Of a stretch of DNA of 64,000 bases, positions 1 through 9,398 are shown one piece after another. Every line of letters starts with the position of its first letter. Position 1 is the first letter of the stretch. The stretch comes from an uncultured Caulobacterales bacterium (GTDB lineage: Bacteria; Pseudomonadota; Alphaproteobacteria; Caulobacterales; Caulobacteraceae). The stretch is from contig CAIUMD010000047.1 of assembly GCA_903900155.1 (NCBI GenBank), positions 1-64,000 of the forward strand. The letters run 5' to 3'. The notes beneath the pieces were generated by a model, which searched no databases, was not told the DNA's origin, and was given only the letters and a program-made list of their open reading frames with translations. A program made the position numbers and the translations under genes.

Positions 1-66
1 ACCCGTCTCGATCACGAACGGCGCGAAGAACGCCCACTCTTCATCCGACATCAAGCCGCGAACCAA
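1..66 (-). mobile_element. IS5-family-like transposase, N-terminal fragment (runs off the window)
   Basis: Minus-strand translation from TTG at 66 (or ATG at 51) gives LVRGLMSDEEWAFFAPFVIETG..., typical of IS5-type transposase N-termini; truncated by the window edge. Confidence 0.65.
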
Positions 67-173
67 GGCCGCTCTCCTCAAAAAGCAGCCTTGAATCAGC
101 GATCAGCCAATTTGGAAATCCATTTTGTCAACAGGACCTAGGACCGAGCGGTATTCTCTAGCAGGACTGTCTC

Positions 174-803
174 ATGTCGCAGGTCACCGTCGTCAGCCAC
201 CCGCTCGTCCAGCACAAGCTGACCAAGATGCGCGACAAGCAGACCTCGACGAAGACCTTCCGGGCCCTGATGCGCGAGGTCGCGACGCTGATCTGCTACG
301 AGATCACCCGCGACCTGCCGATGGACCCGGTGCAGATCGAGACCCCGGTCGCGCCGACCACGGCCTATGAGATCGCCGGCAAGAAGCTGGTCTTCGCCCC
401 GATCCTGCGCGCGGGGCTGGGGATGTGCGAGGGCATGCTGGACCTCGTCCCGTCGGCCCGCGTCGCCCACATCGGCCTTTATCGCGACCACGATACGCTC
501 GAAGCGGTCGAGTACTACTTCAAGGCCCCCGAGGACATCGCCGGCCGCCTGGTCATCGTGGTCGACCCGATGCTGGCCACCGGCCACTCGGCCATCGCCG
601 CCATCACCCGGCTGAAGGAGAAGGGCGTCGCCAACCTGCGCTTTGTCTGCCTGCTGGCCGCCCAGCCGGGCGTCGAGGCCCTGCAAGCCGCGCACCCGGA
701 CGTGCCGATCTGGACAGCGGCGGTGGACGCGACCCTGAACGAGCACGGCTACATCGTGCCAGGCCTGGGCGACGCGGGGGATCGGACGTTCGGCACGCGC
801 TGA
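174..803 (+). CDS. upp: Uracil phosphoribosyltransferase
   Basis: Full-length 209 aa; PRPP-binding motif [10 protein letters not shown] and C-terminal [13 protein letters not shown]. Confidence 0.97.
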   Translation: MSQVTVVSHPLVQHKLTKMRDKQTSTKTFRALMREVATLICYEITRDLPMDPVQIETPVAPTTAYEIAGKKLVFAPILRAGLGMCEGMLDLVPSARVAHIGLYRDHDTLEAVEYYFKAPEDIAGRLVIVVDPMLATGHSAIAAITRLKEKGVANLRFVCLLAAQPGVEALQAAHPDVPIWTAAVDATLNEHGYIVPGLGDAGDRTFGTR

Positions 804-863
804 TCTTGATTGCCACAGAGATTGACGTCATATTCGTCATTCTGAGTGGCAATGGAGATTGTC

Positions 864-1214
864 ATGGGTTTGGCCAAATATGCCGACGACGGGTTCTTCG
901 CCCCGCGCAAGATCGCCGACGTCCTGCGCACGACCAGCGAAGAGGTCGCTCGCACGGCCGGCCTGGGCCGCGACGCGGTTGTGCGCCAGGAGCGCTCGCG
1001 CTCGGCCAAGACCCAGCGCCGCCTGCGCGAGATGGTCGAGGTCATCAACAAGGTCGAGCCGCGCTTCGGCTCCGAACTGATCGCCTATGCCTGGTACCGC
1101 TCCGAGCCGCTGCCGGGCTTCTCGGGCCAGACGGCCATGCAACTGGTCCGCGAGGGGCGCATCGACGAGGTGCTGGACTATGTCGACGCGATCGACGCCG
1201 GCGTCCACGCCTGA
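864..1214 (+). CDS. Xre/MbcA/ParS-type antitoxin
   Basis: Short HTH-like protein with C-terminal toxin-binding region (WYRSEPLPGFSGQTAMQLVREGRIDEVLDYVDAIDAG), directly upstream of a RES-domain ORF; start at 864 favoured by a GGAG SD (ORF track starts at 846). Confidence 0.85.
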   Translation: MGLAKYADDGFFAPRKIADVLRTTSEEVARTAGLGRDAVVRQERSRSAKTQRRLREMVEVINKVEPRFGSELIAYAWYRSEPLPGFSGQTAMQLVREGRIDEVLDYVDAIDAGVHA

Positions 1215-1220
1215 CCGGGC

Positions 1221-1724
1221 ATGTATCGAGGGCTGCTCTATCGCGCCTTGAACCCCGTCTATGCCTGTGAGCCGCTATCGGATCGCGGGGCGCAGCTCTA
1301 TGGCGGCCGGTTCAACGCCAAGGGGACGCCGGCGCTCTACGCGTCGCTGAGCGTCATGACGGCCTTGCGCGAGGCCAACCAGGTCGGGTCGCTGCAGCCC
1401 ACAACGCTGGTCTCCTACGACGCCGAGATCGAGCGGGTGTTCGACGGCCGTGACGCGACGGCCTTGGCCGAGCACGCGATGGACGACGAGGCCCTGGCCG
1501 ACGCTGGCTGGCGCGACCAGATGAAGGCAAAGGGGGAGGCCAGGACCCAGGCCTTCGCGCGAGGTCTCATCAAGGCCGGCTATCAGGGCCTGCTGGTCAG
1601 GAGCTTCGCGCGCGGCGCTCGGCCGGACGACCTGAACCTGGTGTTGTTCGCCTGGGGCGAAGGCCCGCCGTCGCGCCTGACCCTGATCGACGACGAGCAG
1701 CGCTTGGCCCAATCAGCAGGCTAG
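1221..1724 (+). CDS. RES-domain toxin (ParT/MbcT type)
   Basis: RES fold signature: YRALNPVYA...LYGGRFNAKGTPALYASLS..TALRE; paired with the Xre antitoxin 6 bp upstream. Confidence 0.87.
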   Translation: MYRGLLYRALNPVYACEPLSDRGAQLYGGRFNAKGTPALYASLSVMTALREANQVGSLQPTTLVSYDAEIERVFDGRDATALAEHAMDDEALADAGWRDQMKAKGEARTQAFARGLIKAGYQGLLVRSFARGARPDDLNLVLFAWGEGPPSRLTLIDDEQRLAQSAG

Positions 1725-2623
1725 TTCGGCAGCGCCTTGACGAACGCCTTCACCACCGTCGCGGAATTGTCCGAGGCCAGGGCCATGAAGGTCCCCATCT
1801 CGTTTTCGCCCGCGCCGCCGCCGGCCAGGTCAGAGAGGCTGCGGAAGGCGATGAAGGGGGTCTTGCTGACCAGAGCCACGTGGGCGACGGCGGCGCTTTC
1901 CATGTCGACCACGCGGGCGTCGAACGTGGCGCGCAGGTACTTGCGGTAGGCGGCGTTGTCCAGAAACACCGGGGCCGATACGCCCTTGCCGCCCACCACC
2001 ACCTGGGGCGGATGGATCAGGCACTTGTCGGCGGCGCAGCGCTGCAAGGCGACCTGGGCCGCGACCTTGCGGGCGGTGGCCAGCAGGGCCGGATCGGCCG
2101 GGAACCACACGCGAGCCGGAGCGCCCAGGGCGTCGCCGGGCAGAACGATCCCGCGCGGATAGATCATGCCGTAGTTGGCCAGGTCGCTGTTGCGGATGAA
2201 CGACTGGACCTCGAAGCCCTTGTCGGTCTCGCGGGCGAAGGCGCTTTCCAGGTTTTGGGCCCACTGGTCGGCGACCACGACGTCGCCGATGTCCAGGCTC
2301 TCGTCGACGCCGCCGGCGATGCCGGAGAAGACGATGCGGGTGATGTTGAAGCGATCCAGCGCCATCTGGGTGGTCATGGCCGCATTGACCATCGACACGC
2401 CGCTGAGAAATACCACGACCGGCTTGCCCTCCAGCCTGCCGGTCATGAACCGCACGCCGTTGACTTCGTAGGTCTTCTGCTCGCCGGTCGCCGCGTTCAG
2501 GGCCCCGATCTCGGGCGGGAAGGCCGAGATCACGGCCACGCGCGGGGTCTCGTCCAGGCGCTGGGCGAAGGCCGGCGAGGCGACCAGGAACAGGCAGGCC
2601 AAAACGAAAGCGGGTAGGCGCAT
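1721..2623 (-). CDS. Exported 5'-methylthioadenosine/S-adenosylhomocysteine nucleosidase-like protein
   Basis: Signal peptide MRLPAFVLACLFLVASPAFA; PNP/UDP family motifs VFSGIAGGVDESLDIGDVVVADQW and VVDMESAAVAHVAL. Confidence 0.8.
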   Translation of the reverse strand: MRLPAFVLACLFLVASPAFAQRLDETPRVAVISAFPPEIGALNAATGEQKTYEVNGVRFMTGRLEGKPVVVFLSGVSMVNAAMTTQMALDRFNITRIVFSGIAGGVDESLDIGDVVVADQWAQNLESAFARETDKGFEVQSFIRNSDLANYGMIYPRGIVLPGDALGAPARVWFPADPALLATARKVAAQVALQRCAADKCLIHPPQVVVGGKGVSAPVFLDNAAYRKYLRATFDARVVDMESAAVAHVALVSKTPFIAFRSLSDLAGGGAGENEMGTFMALASDNSATVVKAFVKALPN

Positions 2624-2778
2624 GACGACTCCTTGCAATGGCCAAGCCTTAGCCGCCCGGCGGCGCGGACCCAAGCGCCTTGGGCGCAAAGCGCGTCAAA
2701 CCTGAGAACGTGGTTTGACGCCTTAACCATCTTGAGCTTCAACCGCTCGAACGGCGTGCAGCGTCGAACACCGAGTCT

Positions 2779-3159
2779 ATGCAATCGATGTCCAAGAGCG
2801 TGCCGCTGATCTACGTCGCCGACGACGACGAGCCGACGCTGGAGCTGATCGAGGCCTTCCTGGCCCGCGACGGGCTGGACGTGGTCGGCTTTCCGGACGC
2901 CGCGCGGCTGATCGCGGCCATCGCCGGCCGCAAGCCCGACGCTATCCTGCTGGACGTGCGCATTCCTGGCCTGAGCGGCCTGGACGCTCTCAAGACCCTG
3001 AAGGAGTCCGACGCCGCCGCCATTCCGGTGCTGATGCTGACCGGCGATGGTCGCTTCGATCGCATCGTCCAGGCCATGCAGCTGGGCGCCAAGGGCTATG
3101 TGATGAAGCCGTTCGACGGCCCCAAGCTGGTCGGCGAAGTCCGGGCGATGCTGAAATAG
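2779..3159 (+). CDS. Response regulator receiver (CheY-like)
   Basis: YVADDDEPT...DAILLDVRIPGLSGLDAL...VLMLTG...GAKGYVMKPF. Confidence 0.92.
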   Translation: MQSMSKSVPLIYVADDDEPTLELIEAFLARDGLDVVGFPDAARLIAAIAGRKPDAILLDVRIPGLSGLDALKTLKESDAAAIPVLMLTGDGRFDRIVQAMQLGAKGYVMKPFDGPKLVGEVRAMLK

Positions 3160-3792
3160 CTAGCCGATCAAGCCCTTCAGCCAGGCCATCACCTCGCCGC
3201 ACCAGGCCAGGAAGTTCTCAAGCAGGCCGGGCGCCTTCACCGGCGCCGGCGGCTTGGCCTCGACCGGGACGAACCAGCTGGGCGCGGCCGGCGGGGCGCA
3301 GTTCATCCGCATGCCGACGCCCTTGAGATAGCCGCGCCGCACGCCGCCGGATTGGATGGCTTTCGCGATCGCCCTGTCGTGCTTGGCCGCGCCGGTCAGC
3401 TTGCGGATCCAGCTGCGGAACGGCAGCACGTCCCGCGTCGTGTCGCGCACGCCCGAGACGCCGACGCCATAGGCCGCGTCGGCGACCTTCTTGCCCTTCG
3501 AGCGATTGTCCGGCGGCGGGGCCTCGTCCAGGTCGGGGCCCAGAGCCGCGTCCAGCCGGCCGATCTCGGCGGCGATCGGCTCGCAGCGATTGAGGCCGGT
3601 CATGTCGTAGGGATCGGCGACGGCGCGCTGCAGCACCGCCGGAATGCTCTTCTGCTTGAGGTTCAGGTCCTCCAGCGGCGCGGTGGCGGCGTCGCGGAAG
3701 GTGTCGTGCTGCTGCATCGTGCCCTGGTCGGTCTGGGCGATCGCCGGACCGGCAACAGCGAGCAGCAGGAGGGCGGGCAGGGCGCGCATCAT
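3160..3792 (-). CDS. Hypothetical exported protein
   Basis: 210-aa ORF with signal peptide [20 protein letters not shown]. Confidence 0.7.
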   Translation of the reverse strand: MMRALPALLLLAVAGPAIAQTDQGTMQQHDTFRDAATAPLEDLNLKQKSIPAVLQRAVADPYDMTGLNRCEPIAAEIGRLDAALGPDLDEAPPPDNRSKGKKVADAAYGVGVSGVRDTTRDVLPFRSWIRKLTGAAKHDRAIAKAIQSGGVRRGYLKGVGMRMNCAPPAAPSWFVPVEAKPPAPVKAPGLLENFLAWCGEVMAWLKGLIG

Positions 3793-5066
3793 GGCCGCCG
3801 CACCACCTGGCCGCCCTTCATGACGAAGACGACGTCGCGGGTCGCCTCGATCGCCTGGGTCGGGTCGCCCTGAACCGCCACGATGTCGGCCAGATAGCCG
3901 GGCTTCAGCTGGCCCAGGTCGCCGGCGCGGTCCAGCACCTTGGCGTCGACGGCCGTGGCGGCCAGCAGCGCCTGGGCGGGGGTCATGCCCTCCCTGACCA
4001 GCCAGATGATCTCGCGGGCGTTGTCGCCGTGCCTGAAGACGCCGACGTCGCTGCCCATGCCGATGGTGACGCCGTTCTTCACCGCCAGCTTGAAGGCGCG
4101 GTCGGCATTGTTCATCGCGGCGGTCGGCGGGGTCTTGCCGGCGACATAGCCGCCGAAATAGGTCGAGGTGCTCTCGACCGCCGTCAGGGTGGGGAAGAAC
4201 GCCACGCCCTTCTCGGCCATCAGCTTGAAGGTGGCGTCGCTGCCGCCATAGCCGTGCTCGATGGTGTCGACCCCGGCCAGCACCGCCCGTCGCATGCCCT
4301 CGTCGCTGGAGGCGTGGGCGGCCACGGGCCGGCCGCTGGAATGGGCCGCCTCGACCAGGGCCTTCAACTCCTCGATCGAGAAGGTTGGCTGCGTGGAGCC
4401 ATCAGGTCCAATTCGGTAATCGGCGTAGACCTTGATCCAGTCGGCGCCTGCGCCGGCCTGTTCGCGCACGGCCTTGATCACCTCGGCCACGCCGCTGGCT
4501 TCCTGGGCGCCCTGGGGCAGGTCGGCCTCGGGATTGTAGTTCTTGCGGGCCGGGCCGTAGGAGCCGGTGGCCACGATGGCGTTGGTCGCCACGAACAGGC
4601 GCGGACCGGGGATCAGGCCGTCGTTGATCGCCTTGCGCAGCGGCGCGTCGGCGGCGCCGACGCCCTCGGTGCCCAAGTCGCGCAGGGTGGTGAAGCCGGC
4701 CTCCAGCGTCGCCTTGGCCTGCACCGCCGCCCGCAGGGTCCGGTAGGTCGGCGTTTCCTTCAGCACCTGATCGTCCCACAGGGTCTCGTTGTAGGGATGC
4801 AGGAAAAGGTGGCTGTGCAGGTCCATCAGGCCCGGGATCACCGTCGCGCCGGGCAGGTCGACGACCTCGGCGCCCGCAGTATCGATCTGGGCGGCGGGGC
4901 CGACGGCGGCGATCTTGCCGTCCTTGACCAGCACGGCCCAGCCCTCGTGCGGCGGGCCGGCGTTCTCGGCGGTCCAGACGCGGGCGGGCTTCAGCAGGAT
5001 CGGCTGGGCCGCCTGGGCAAGACCGGGCGCGAGGATCAGGGCGAGGGCGGTGAGCAGGCGGCGCAT
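3789..5066 (-). CDS. Exported amidohydrolase (imidazolonepropionase-like)
   Basis: Signal peptide; [40 protein letters not shown] metal/active-site motifs. Confidence 0.88.
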   Translation of the reverse strand: MRRLLTALALILAPGLAQAAQPILLKPARVWTAENAGPPHEGWAVLVKDGKIAAVGPAAQIDTAGAEVVDLPGATVIPGLMDLHSHLFLHPYNETLWDDQVLKETPTYRTLRAAVQAKATLEAGFTTLRDLGTEGVGAADAPLRKAINDGLIPGPRLFVATNAIVATGSYGPARKNYNPEADLPQGAQEASGVAEVIKAVREQAGAGADWIKVYADYRIGPDGSTQPTFSIEELKALVEAAHSSGRPVAAHASSDEGMRRAVLAGVDTIEHGYGGSDATFKLMAEKGVAFFPTLTAVESTSTYFGGYVAGKTPPTAAMNNADRAFKLAVKNGVTIGMGSDVGVFRHGDNAREIIWLVREGMTPAQALLAATAVDAKVLDRAGDLGQLKPGYLADIVAVQGDPTQAIEATRDVVFVMKGGQVVRRP

Positions 5067-5124
5067 GGACGACTCTGTGTTGGGACGCCCAGCTAAGCCG
5101 AAATCGCGCCAACTACCAAAGTGA

Positions 5125-5562
5125 TCAGGCGCCAAAGCGCAGATGGATCAGCGGATAGGGGCGACCCTGGCCGTCCAGCTCGGAGCGGCCGGTGCGTTCG
5201 AAGCCCATGTGCTCGTAGAAGCCGACAGCCTGGGCGTTCTGCTCGTTGACGTCGGTGGTCAGGGTCGGGTGAACGGCCAGGGCGTAGTCGATCATGTTCG
5301 CGCCGACGCCCGCCCCGCGGTGTTCGGGATCGATGAACAGCGCCTCCATGTGGCCGTCGTCGATCAACATGAAGCCCAGCGGCCGGTCGCGGTCGTCGAC
5401 GGCCAGGGTCATGGGGGCGTAGGGCAGGAAACCCTCGACCTCGGCGCCGATCGCGGCGCGATCTTCGGGCGAGAGGAAGTCGTGGGTGGCGTCGACGGCG
5501 GCGGCCCAGATCTCGACGACGCGCGGGCCGTCTTCGGGACGGGAAGGGCGGAGCTTGATCAT
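5125..5562 (-). CDS. GNAT family N-acetyltransferase
   Basis: [16 protein letters not shown]...[21 protein letters not shown]...[13 protein letters not shown]. Confidence 0.9.
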   Translation of the reverse strand: MIKLRPSRPEDGPRVVEIWAAAVDATHDFLSPEDRAAIGAEVEGFLPYAPMTLAVDDRDRPLGFMLIDDGHMEALFIDPEHRGAGVGANMIDYALAVHPTLTTDVNEQNAQAVGFYEHMGFERTGRSELDGQGRPYPLIHLRFGA

Positions 5563-5630
5563 GATGCGTCGATAGAAGGTCGCGGCGCAAAGAGGAAGGG
5601 CCGGAGCTTCCGCCCCGGCCCTTCGCCCGA

Positions 5631-7127
5631 TCAGATTTCTTGATTATATTTGCCGACGCGGTCGCCCAGGCGCGGCTTCACTTCCTGGCGGAACAGCGCG
5701 CGCATGTCGTCTTCCGACTGGGTGCTCTCGACGACCACCACGACCTCGGGCTTGTTCGACGAGGCGCGGACCAGGACCCACGAGCCGTCTTCCAGATGCA
5801 CGCGCACGCCGTTGACGGTGATCACCTCGGTGATCTTGCGGCCCAGGACCCGGCCGCCGGCGGCGAACAGGTCCTGGTATTCCTTCACCACCTCGTCGAC
5901 GACGCCGTACTTCACCTCGTCGCCGCACTTGGGGCTCATGGTCAGCGAGGTGAAGGCCACCGGCAGGGCCTTGCGCATGTCCGACAGCTTCATGCCGCGA
6001 TTGCGGTCCAGCATGGCCAGGATGGCGGCCGCGGCGGTCAGGCCGCAGTCGTAGCCGTAGCCCAGGTCGCCGTTCATGAAGAAGTGGCCGCTCTTCTCGA
6101 AGCCGGCCAGGGCCTTGAGCTCGGCGCTCTTGCGCTTGATGTAGCTGTGGCCGGTCTTCCAGTAGATCACCTTGCAGCCGTGCTGCTGCAGGATCGGGTC
6201 GGTGGCGTAGAGGCCGGTCGACTTCACATCCACCACGAAGGTCGCCCCCGGGTTCAGCGGGGCCAGGTCGCGGGCCAGCATCAGGCCGATCTTGTCGGCG
6301 AAGATCTCCTCGCCCTCGTCGTCCACCACGCCGCAGCGGTCGCCGTCGCCGTCGAAGCCGAAGGCCAGGTCCGCGCCGGTCTCACGCACGGTATGCGCCA
6401 TGGCGTGCAGCATCTCGGCGTCTTCGGGGTTGGGATTGTACTTGGGGAAGGTGAAGTCGAGATCGGTGTCCATCGGCACGACGTCAGCCACGCCCATCTT
6501 CTGCAGGGCCTCGACCACGAAGGCGCCGGCCGTGCCGTTACCGCAGGCGGCGATCACTTTGAGAGGACGCGTGACGCTGGCGCGCTTGGCGACGTCGTCG
6601 ATATAGCGCTGGGCCTCGCCCTGCACGCGGATCAGCTTGCCGCCGTCGCGCTCGACGAACTGCGCGCCCAGCACGATGGCCTTCAGGCGGCTCATCTCGT
6701 CGGGGCCGAAGGTCAGGGGCTTCTGGGCGCCCATCTTCACGCCGGTCCAGCCGTTCTCGTTGTGGCTGGCGGTGACCATGGCCACGCACGGGATGTCGAG
6801 ATCGAACTGGGCGAAGTAGGCCGTGGGCGACAGGGCCAGGCCGATGTCGTGGACCTCGCAGCCGGCCGACAGCAGGCCGATGATCAGGGCGTTCTTGATC
6901 GAGGTCGAGTACGAGCGGAAGTCGTGGCCGACCACGATCTTCGACTGGCCCAGTTCGTGGATATAGGTCCCCAGACCCAGGCCCAGGGCCTGCACGCCCA
7001 GCAGGTTGATCTCGGGACCAAACAACCAGCGCGCGTCGTACTCGCGGAAGCCGGTCGCCTTGACCAGCGGTTCGTTTTCATACGCGGCGGTATTGGCAAC
7101 GAGATCGGCGCGGGGCGCGGAGAACAT
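5631..7127 (-). CDS. Phosphomannomutase/phosphoglucomutase
   Basis: VGHDFRSYS, TASHNENGWTGVKMG active site, GFDGDGDRCGVVD, ASSNKPEVVVVVES. Confidence 0.93.
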   Translation of the reverse strand: MFSAPRADLVANTAAYENEPLVKATGFREYDARWLFGPEINLLGVQALGLGLGTYIHELGQSKIVVGHDFRSYSTSIKNALIIGLLSAGCEVHDIGLALSPTAYFAQFDLDIPCVAMVTASHNENGWTGVKMGAQKPLTFGPDEMSRLKAIVLGAQFVERDGGKLIRVQGEAQRYIDDVAKRASVTRPLKVIAACGNGTAGAFVVEALQKMGVADVVPMDTDLDFTFPKYNPNPEDAEMLHAMAHTVRETGADLAFGFDGDGDRCGVVDDEGEEIFADKIGLMLARDLAPLNPGATFVVDVKSTGLYATDPILQQHGCKVIYWKTGHSYIKRKSAELKALAGFEKSGHFFMNGDLGYGYDCGLTAAAAILAMLDRNRGMKLSDMRKALPVAFTSLTMSPKCGDEVKYGVVDEVVKEYQDLFAAGGRVLGRKITEVITVNGVRVHLEDGSWVLVRASSNKPEVVVVVESTQSEDDMRALFRQEVKPRLGDRVGKYNQEI

Positions 7128-7230
7128 CGAAAGCTCGCTTCAGTTGAGATGGTGTGGCTTTAGCCGTGCGAAGCCCGCGCGACTAGCGCGTTCGCATGAC
7201 AAAGTTCGATAAATTCAGATGTGACCTAAA

Positions 7231-7273
7231 GCACGGCAGCCAAAAGTGTTTGCGGTTTTGGCGGCTGCCGTGC
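7231..7273 (-). terminator. Stem-loop between kdsD-like gene and phosphomannomutase gene
   Basis: gcacggcagcc/ggctgccgtgc 11-bp stem with adjoining aaaa/tttt, just downstream of the KpsF/GutQ stop. Confidence 0.6.
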
Positions 7274-7281
7274 GTCAAACT

Positions 7282-8238
7282 TCAAATCACGCCGGCGCGC
7301 AGCAGGTCGTGGACATGCAGTATGCCCACCGGACGATCAGCCTCGACGACGAACAGCACGGTGATCCGGCGGTCGTTCATGATCTTCAGCGCCTCGGCCG
7401 CCAGGGCGCCGGGCGCGATGGTCAGGGGAGCCTTGGTCATCACCTGGCCGGCCGCGTGGGTCAGCAGGCCGTCCATGTGCCGGCGCAGGTCGCCGTCAGT
7501 GATCATGCCGGCCAGGGCGCCGGCGTCATCGACCACGCCGACCGCACCGAAACGCTTCTCGCTCATCATCAGCAGGGCATCGGGCATGGCGGCGTCAAGG
7601 CCGACCAGCGGCAGTTCTTCAGCCCCATGCATCAGGTCGCCGACCGTGCGCAGCATGGCGCCCAGCTTGCCGCCGGGGTGGAAGACGCGGAAGTCGCTGG
7701 CCGTGAAGCCGCGCCGCTCCAGCAGGGCCACGGCCAGCGCGTCGCCCAGGGCGATCTGCAGGGTCGTGGAGGTGGTGGGGGCGTTGACCTCGGCCGTGGC
7801 CTCCGGCGCGTCGGGCAGCAGCAGCACGATGTTCCCGCCGCGCCCCAACTGGCTGCCTTCGAAGGCGGTCATGGCGATCAGCGGGATCGAGAACCGGTTG
7901 GCGTAGGCGATGATGTCCGACAGCTCGCGCGCCTCGCCCGACTTCGACAGGGCCAGCACCACGTCGTCGGGACCGATCATGCCTAAGTCCCCGTGCGAGG
8001 CCTCGGCGGGGTGGACGAACATCGCCTGGGCGCCGGTCGAGGCCAGGGTGGCGGCGATCTTGCGGGCCACGTGGCCGGACTTGCCCATGCCGGTGCAGAC
8101 GATGCGGCCCTTGGCGTTGAACATTGTCTCGACGGCGTGGACGAAGGCCTCGCCCAGCGAGTCGGCCATTGTGCGCAGGGCGTCGGCCTCGGCGCCCAGC
8201 ACGCGGCGGCCGATGGCGACGGCGTCGAAGCTCCTCAT
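7282..8238 (-). CDS. kdsD: KpsF/GutQ family arabinose-5-phosphate isomerase
   Basis: SIS domain (GMGKSGHVARKIAATLASTG, HPAEASHGDLGMIGPDDVVLALSKSGEA) plus two CBS domains. Confidence 0.92.
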   Translation of the reverse strand: MRSFDAVAIGRRVLGAEADALRTMADSLGEAFVHAVETMFNAKGRIVCTGMGKSGHVARKIAATLASTGAQAMFVHPAEASHGDLGMIGPDDVVLALSKSGEARELSDIIAYANRFSIPLIAMTAFEGSQLGRGGNIVLLLPDAPEATAEVNAPTTSTTLQIALGDALAVALLERRGFTASDFRVFHPGGKLGAMLRTVGDLMHGAEELPLVGLDAAMPDALLMMSEKRFGAVGVVDDAGALAGMITDGDLRRHMDGLLTHAAGQVMTKAPLTIAPGALAAEALKIMNDRRITVLFVVEADRPVGILHVHDLLRAGVI

Positions 8239-8480
8239 TGCGGGACCTGGTCCGGCATCTGGCTGGCGGCCTCGACGGCCTTCTTGGCGGCTTCGTCGCG
8301 GCGGGCGGCGGCGTCTTTCTCACGCTGCAGCTTGGCCTGCATCTCGGGCGTCTGCTGCACCGGCGCGTGACCGAACGGACCCCACGAGCGGTCGCCTTCG
8401 CCTTGCGGCCAGACAAGCGAAAAGGTGATCAGGGCCAGGGCGATAAGCCCCATCAGCGGCATGAAGAAACGATCCTGCAT
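8235..8480 (-). CDS. Small hypothetical membrane protein
   Basis: N-terminal TM helix; stop overlaps kdsD start (ATGA). Confidence 0.65.
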   Translation of the reverse strand: MQDRFFMPLMGLIALALITFSLVWPQGEGDRSWGPFGHAPVQQTPEMQAKLQREKDAAARRDEAAKKAVEAASQMPDQVPQ

Positions 8481-8611
8481 GGTCCGCCTATAGCACGGCC
8501 TTTGGGGCGGGGGAGAGGCGATGACGGGAGAGGGCGTGGCATCGGTGCTTGACGCTGCGCCCGCCTGGCCTTAGCCCGCGCCATACCTCCCCGATATACG
8601 AAGGAAGCCCG

Positions 8612-9325
8612 ATGCCGACGCTTGTCCTGCTCCGCCATGGCCAGAGCCAGTGGAACCTGGAAAACCGCTTCACGGGCTGGGTCGATGTCGACCTGACCGC
8701 CGAGGGCGAGGCCCAGGCCAAGAAGGGCGGCGAGCTGATCGCGGCGGCCGGCATCGATGTCGACCACCTGTTCACCTCGGTCCAGACCCGCGCCATCCGC
8801 ACGGGCAACCTGGCCCTGGACGCCGCCAAGCAGTCGTTCGTGCCGGTGACCAAGGACTGGCGCCTGAACGAGCGTCACTACGGCGGCCTGACCGGCCTGA
8901 ACAAGGCCGAGACCGCCGAGAAGCATGGCGTCGAGCAGGTCACCATCTGGCGCCGTTCGTATGACATCCCGCCGCCGGAACTGGCCCCGGGCGGCGAGTA
9001 CGACTTCAGCAAGGATCGCCGCTACAAGGGCGCGACCCTGCCGTCCACCGAGAGCCTGGCGACGACGCTGGTGCGCGTGCTGCCCTACTGGGAAAGCGAC
9101 ATCGCTCCGCACCTGAAGGCCGGCGAGACCCTGCTGATCGCCGCCCACGGCAATTCGCTGCGCGCCATCGTCAAGCACCTGTTCAACGTGCCGGACGACA
9201 AGATCGTCGGCGTCGAGATCCCGACGGGCAATCCGCTGGTCATTGAACTGGACGCCGGGTTGAAGCCGACCGGCGCGCGCTACCTGGACGAAAGCCGGGC
9301 CGAAGCGCTGCCGCCGGTCGCTTAA
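8612..9325 (+). CDS. gpmA: 2,3-bisphosphoglycerate-dependent phosphoglycerate mutase
   Basis: LVLLRHGQSQWNLENRFTGWVDVDLT, RLNERHYGGLTGLNKAE, AAHGNSLRAIVKHL. Confidence 0.96.
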   Translation: MPTLVLLRHGQSQWNLENRFTGWVDVDLTAEGEAQAKKGGELIAAAGIDVDHLFTSVQTRAIRTGNLALDAAKQSFVPVTKDWRLNERHYGGLTGLNKAETAEKHGVEQVTIWRRSYDIPPPELAPGGEYDFSKDRRYKGATLPSTESLATTLVRVLPYWESDIAPHLKAGETLLIAAHGNSLRAIVKHLFNVPDDKIVGVEIPTGNPLVIELDAGLKPTGARYLDESRAEALPPVA

Positions 9326-9398
9326 CCTTCACCGGAAGCCGTTGGAAACACGGCGTTAATTTTGGTCTGCGCATGGTGATCCCTCACTACGGGATTCC

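Noticed and set aside
138-746. Long antisense ORF opposite upp, and many similar long ORFs opposite real genes (e.g. 4029..5096, 5640..7163, 20992..22800, 45261..48161)
   Set aside because: GC-rich codon bias in the sense gene leaves antisense frames open; the translations are low-complexity (R/G/H/Q-rich) without recognisable domains
425-1270. 281-aa plus-strand ORF spanning upp and the antitoxin
   Set aside because: Out-of-frame reading through two well-supported genes; Arg/Gly-rich artefact
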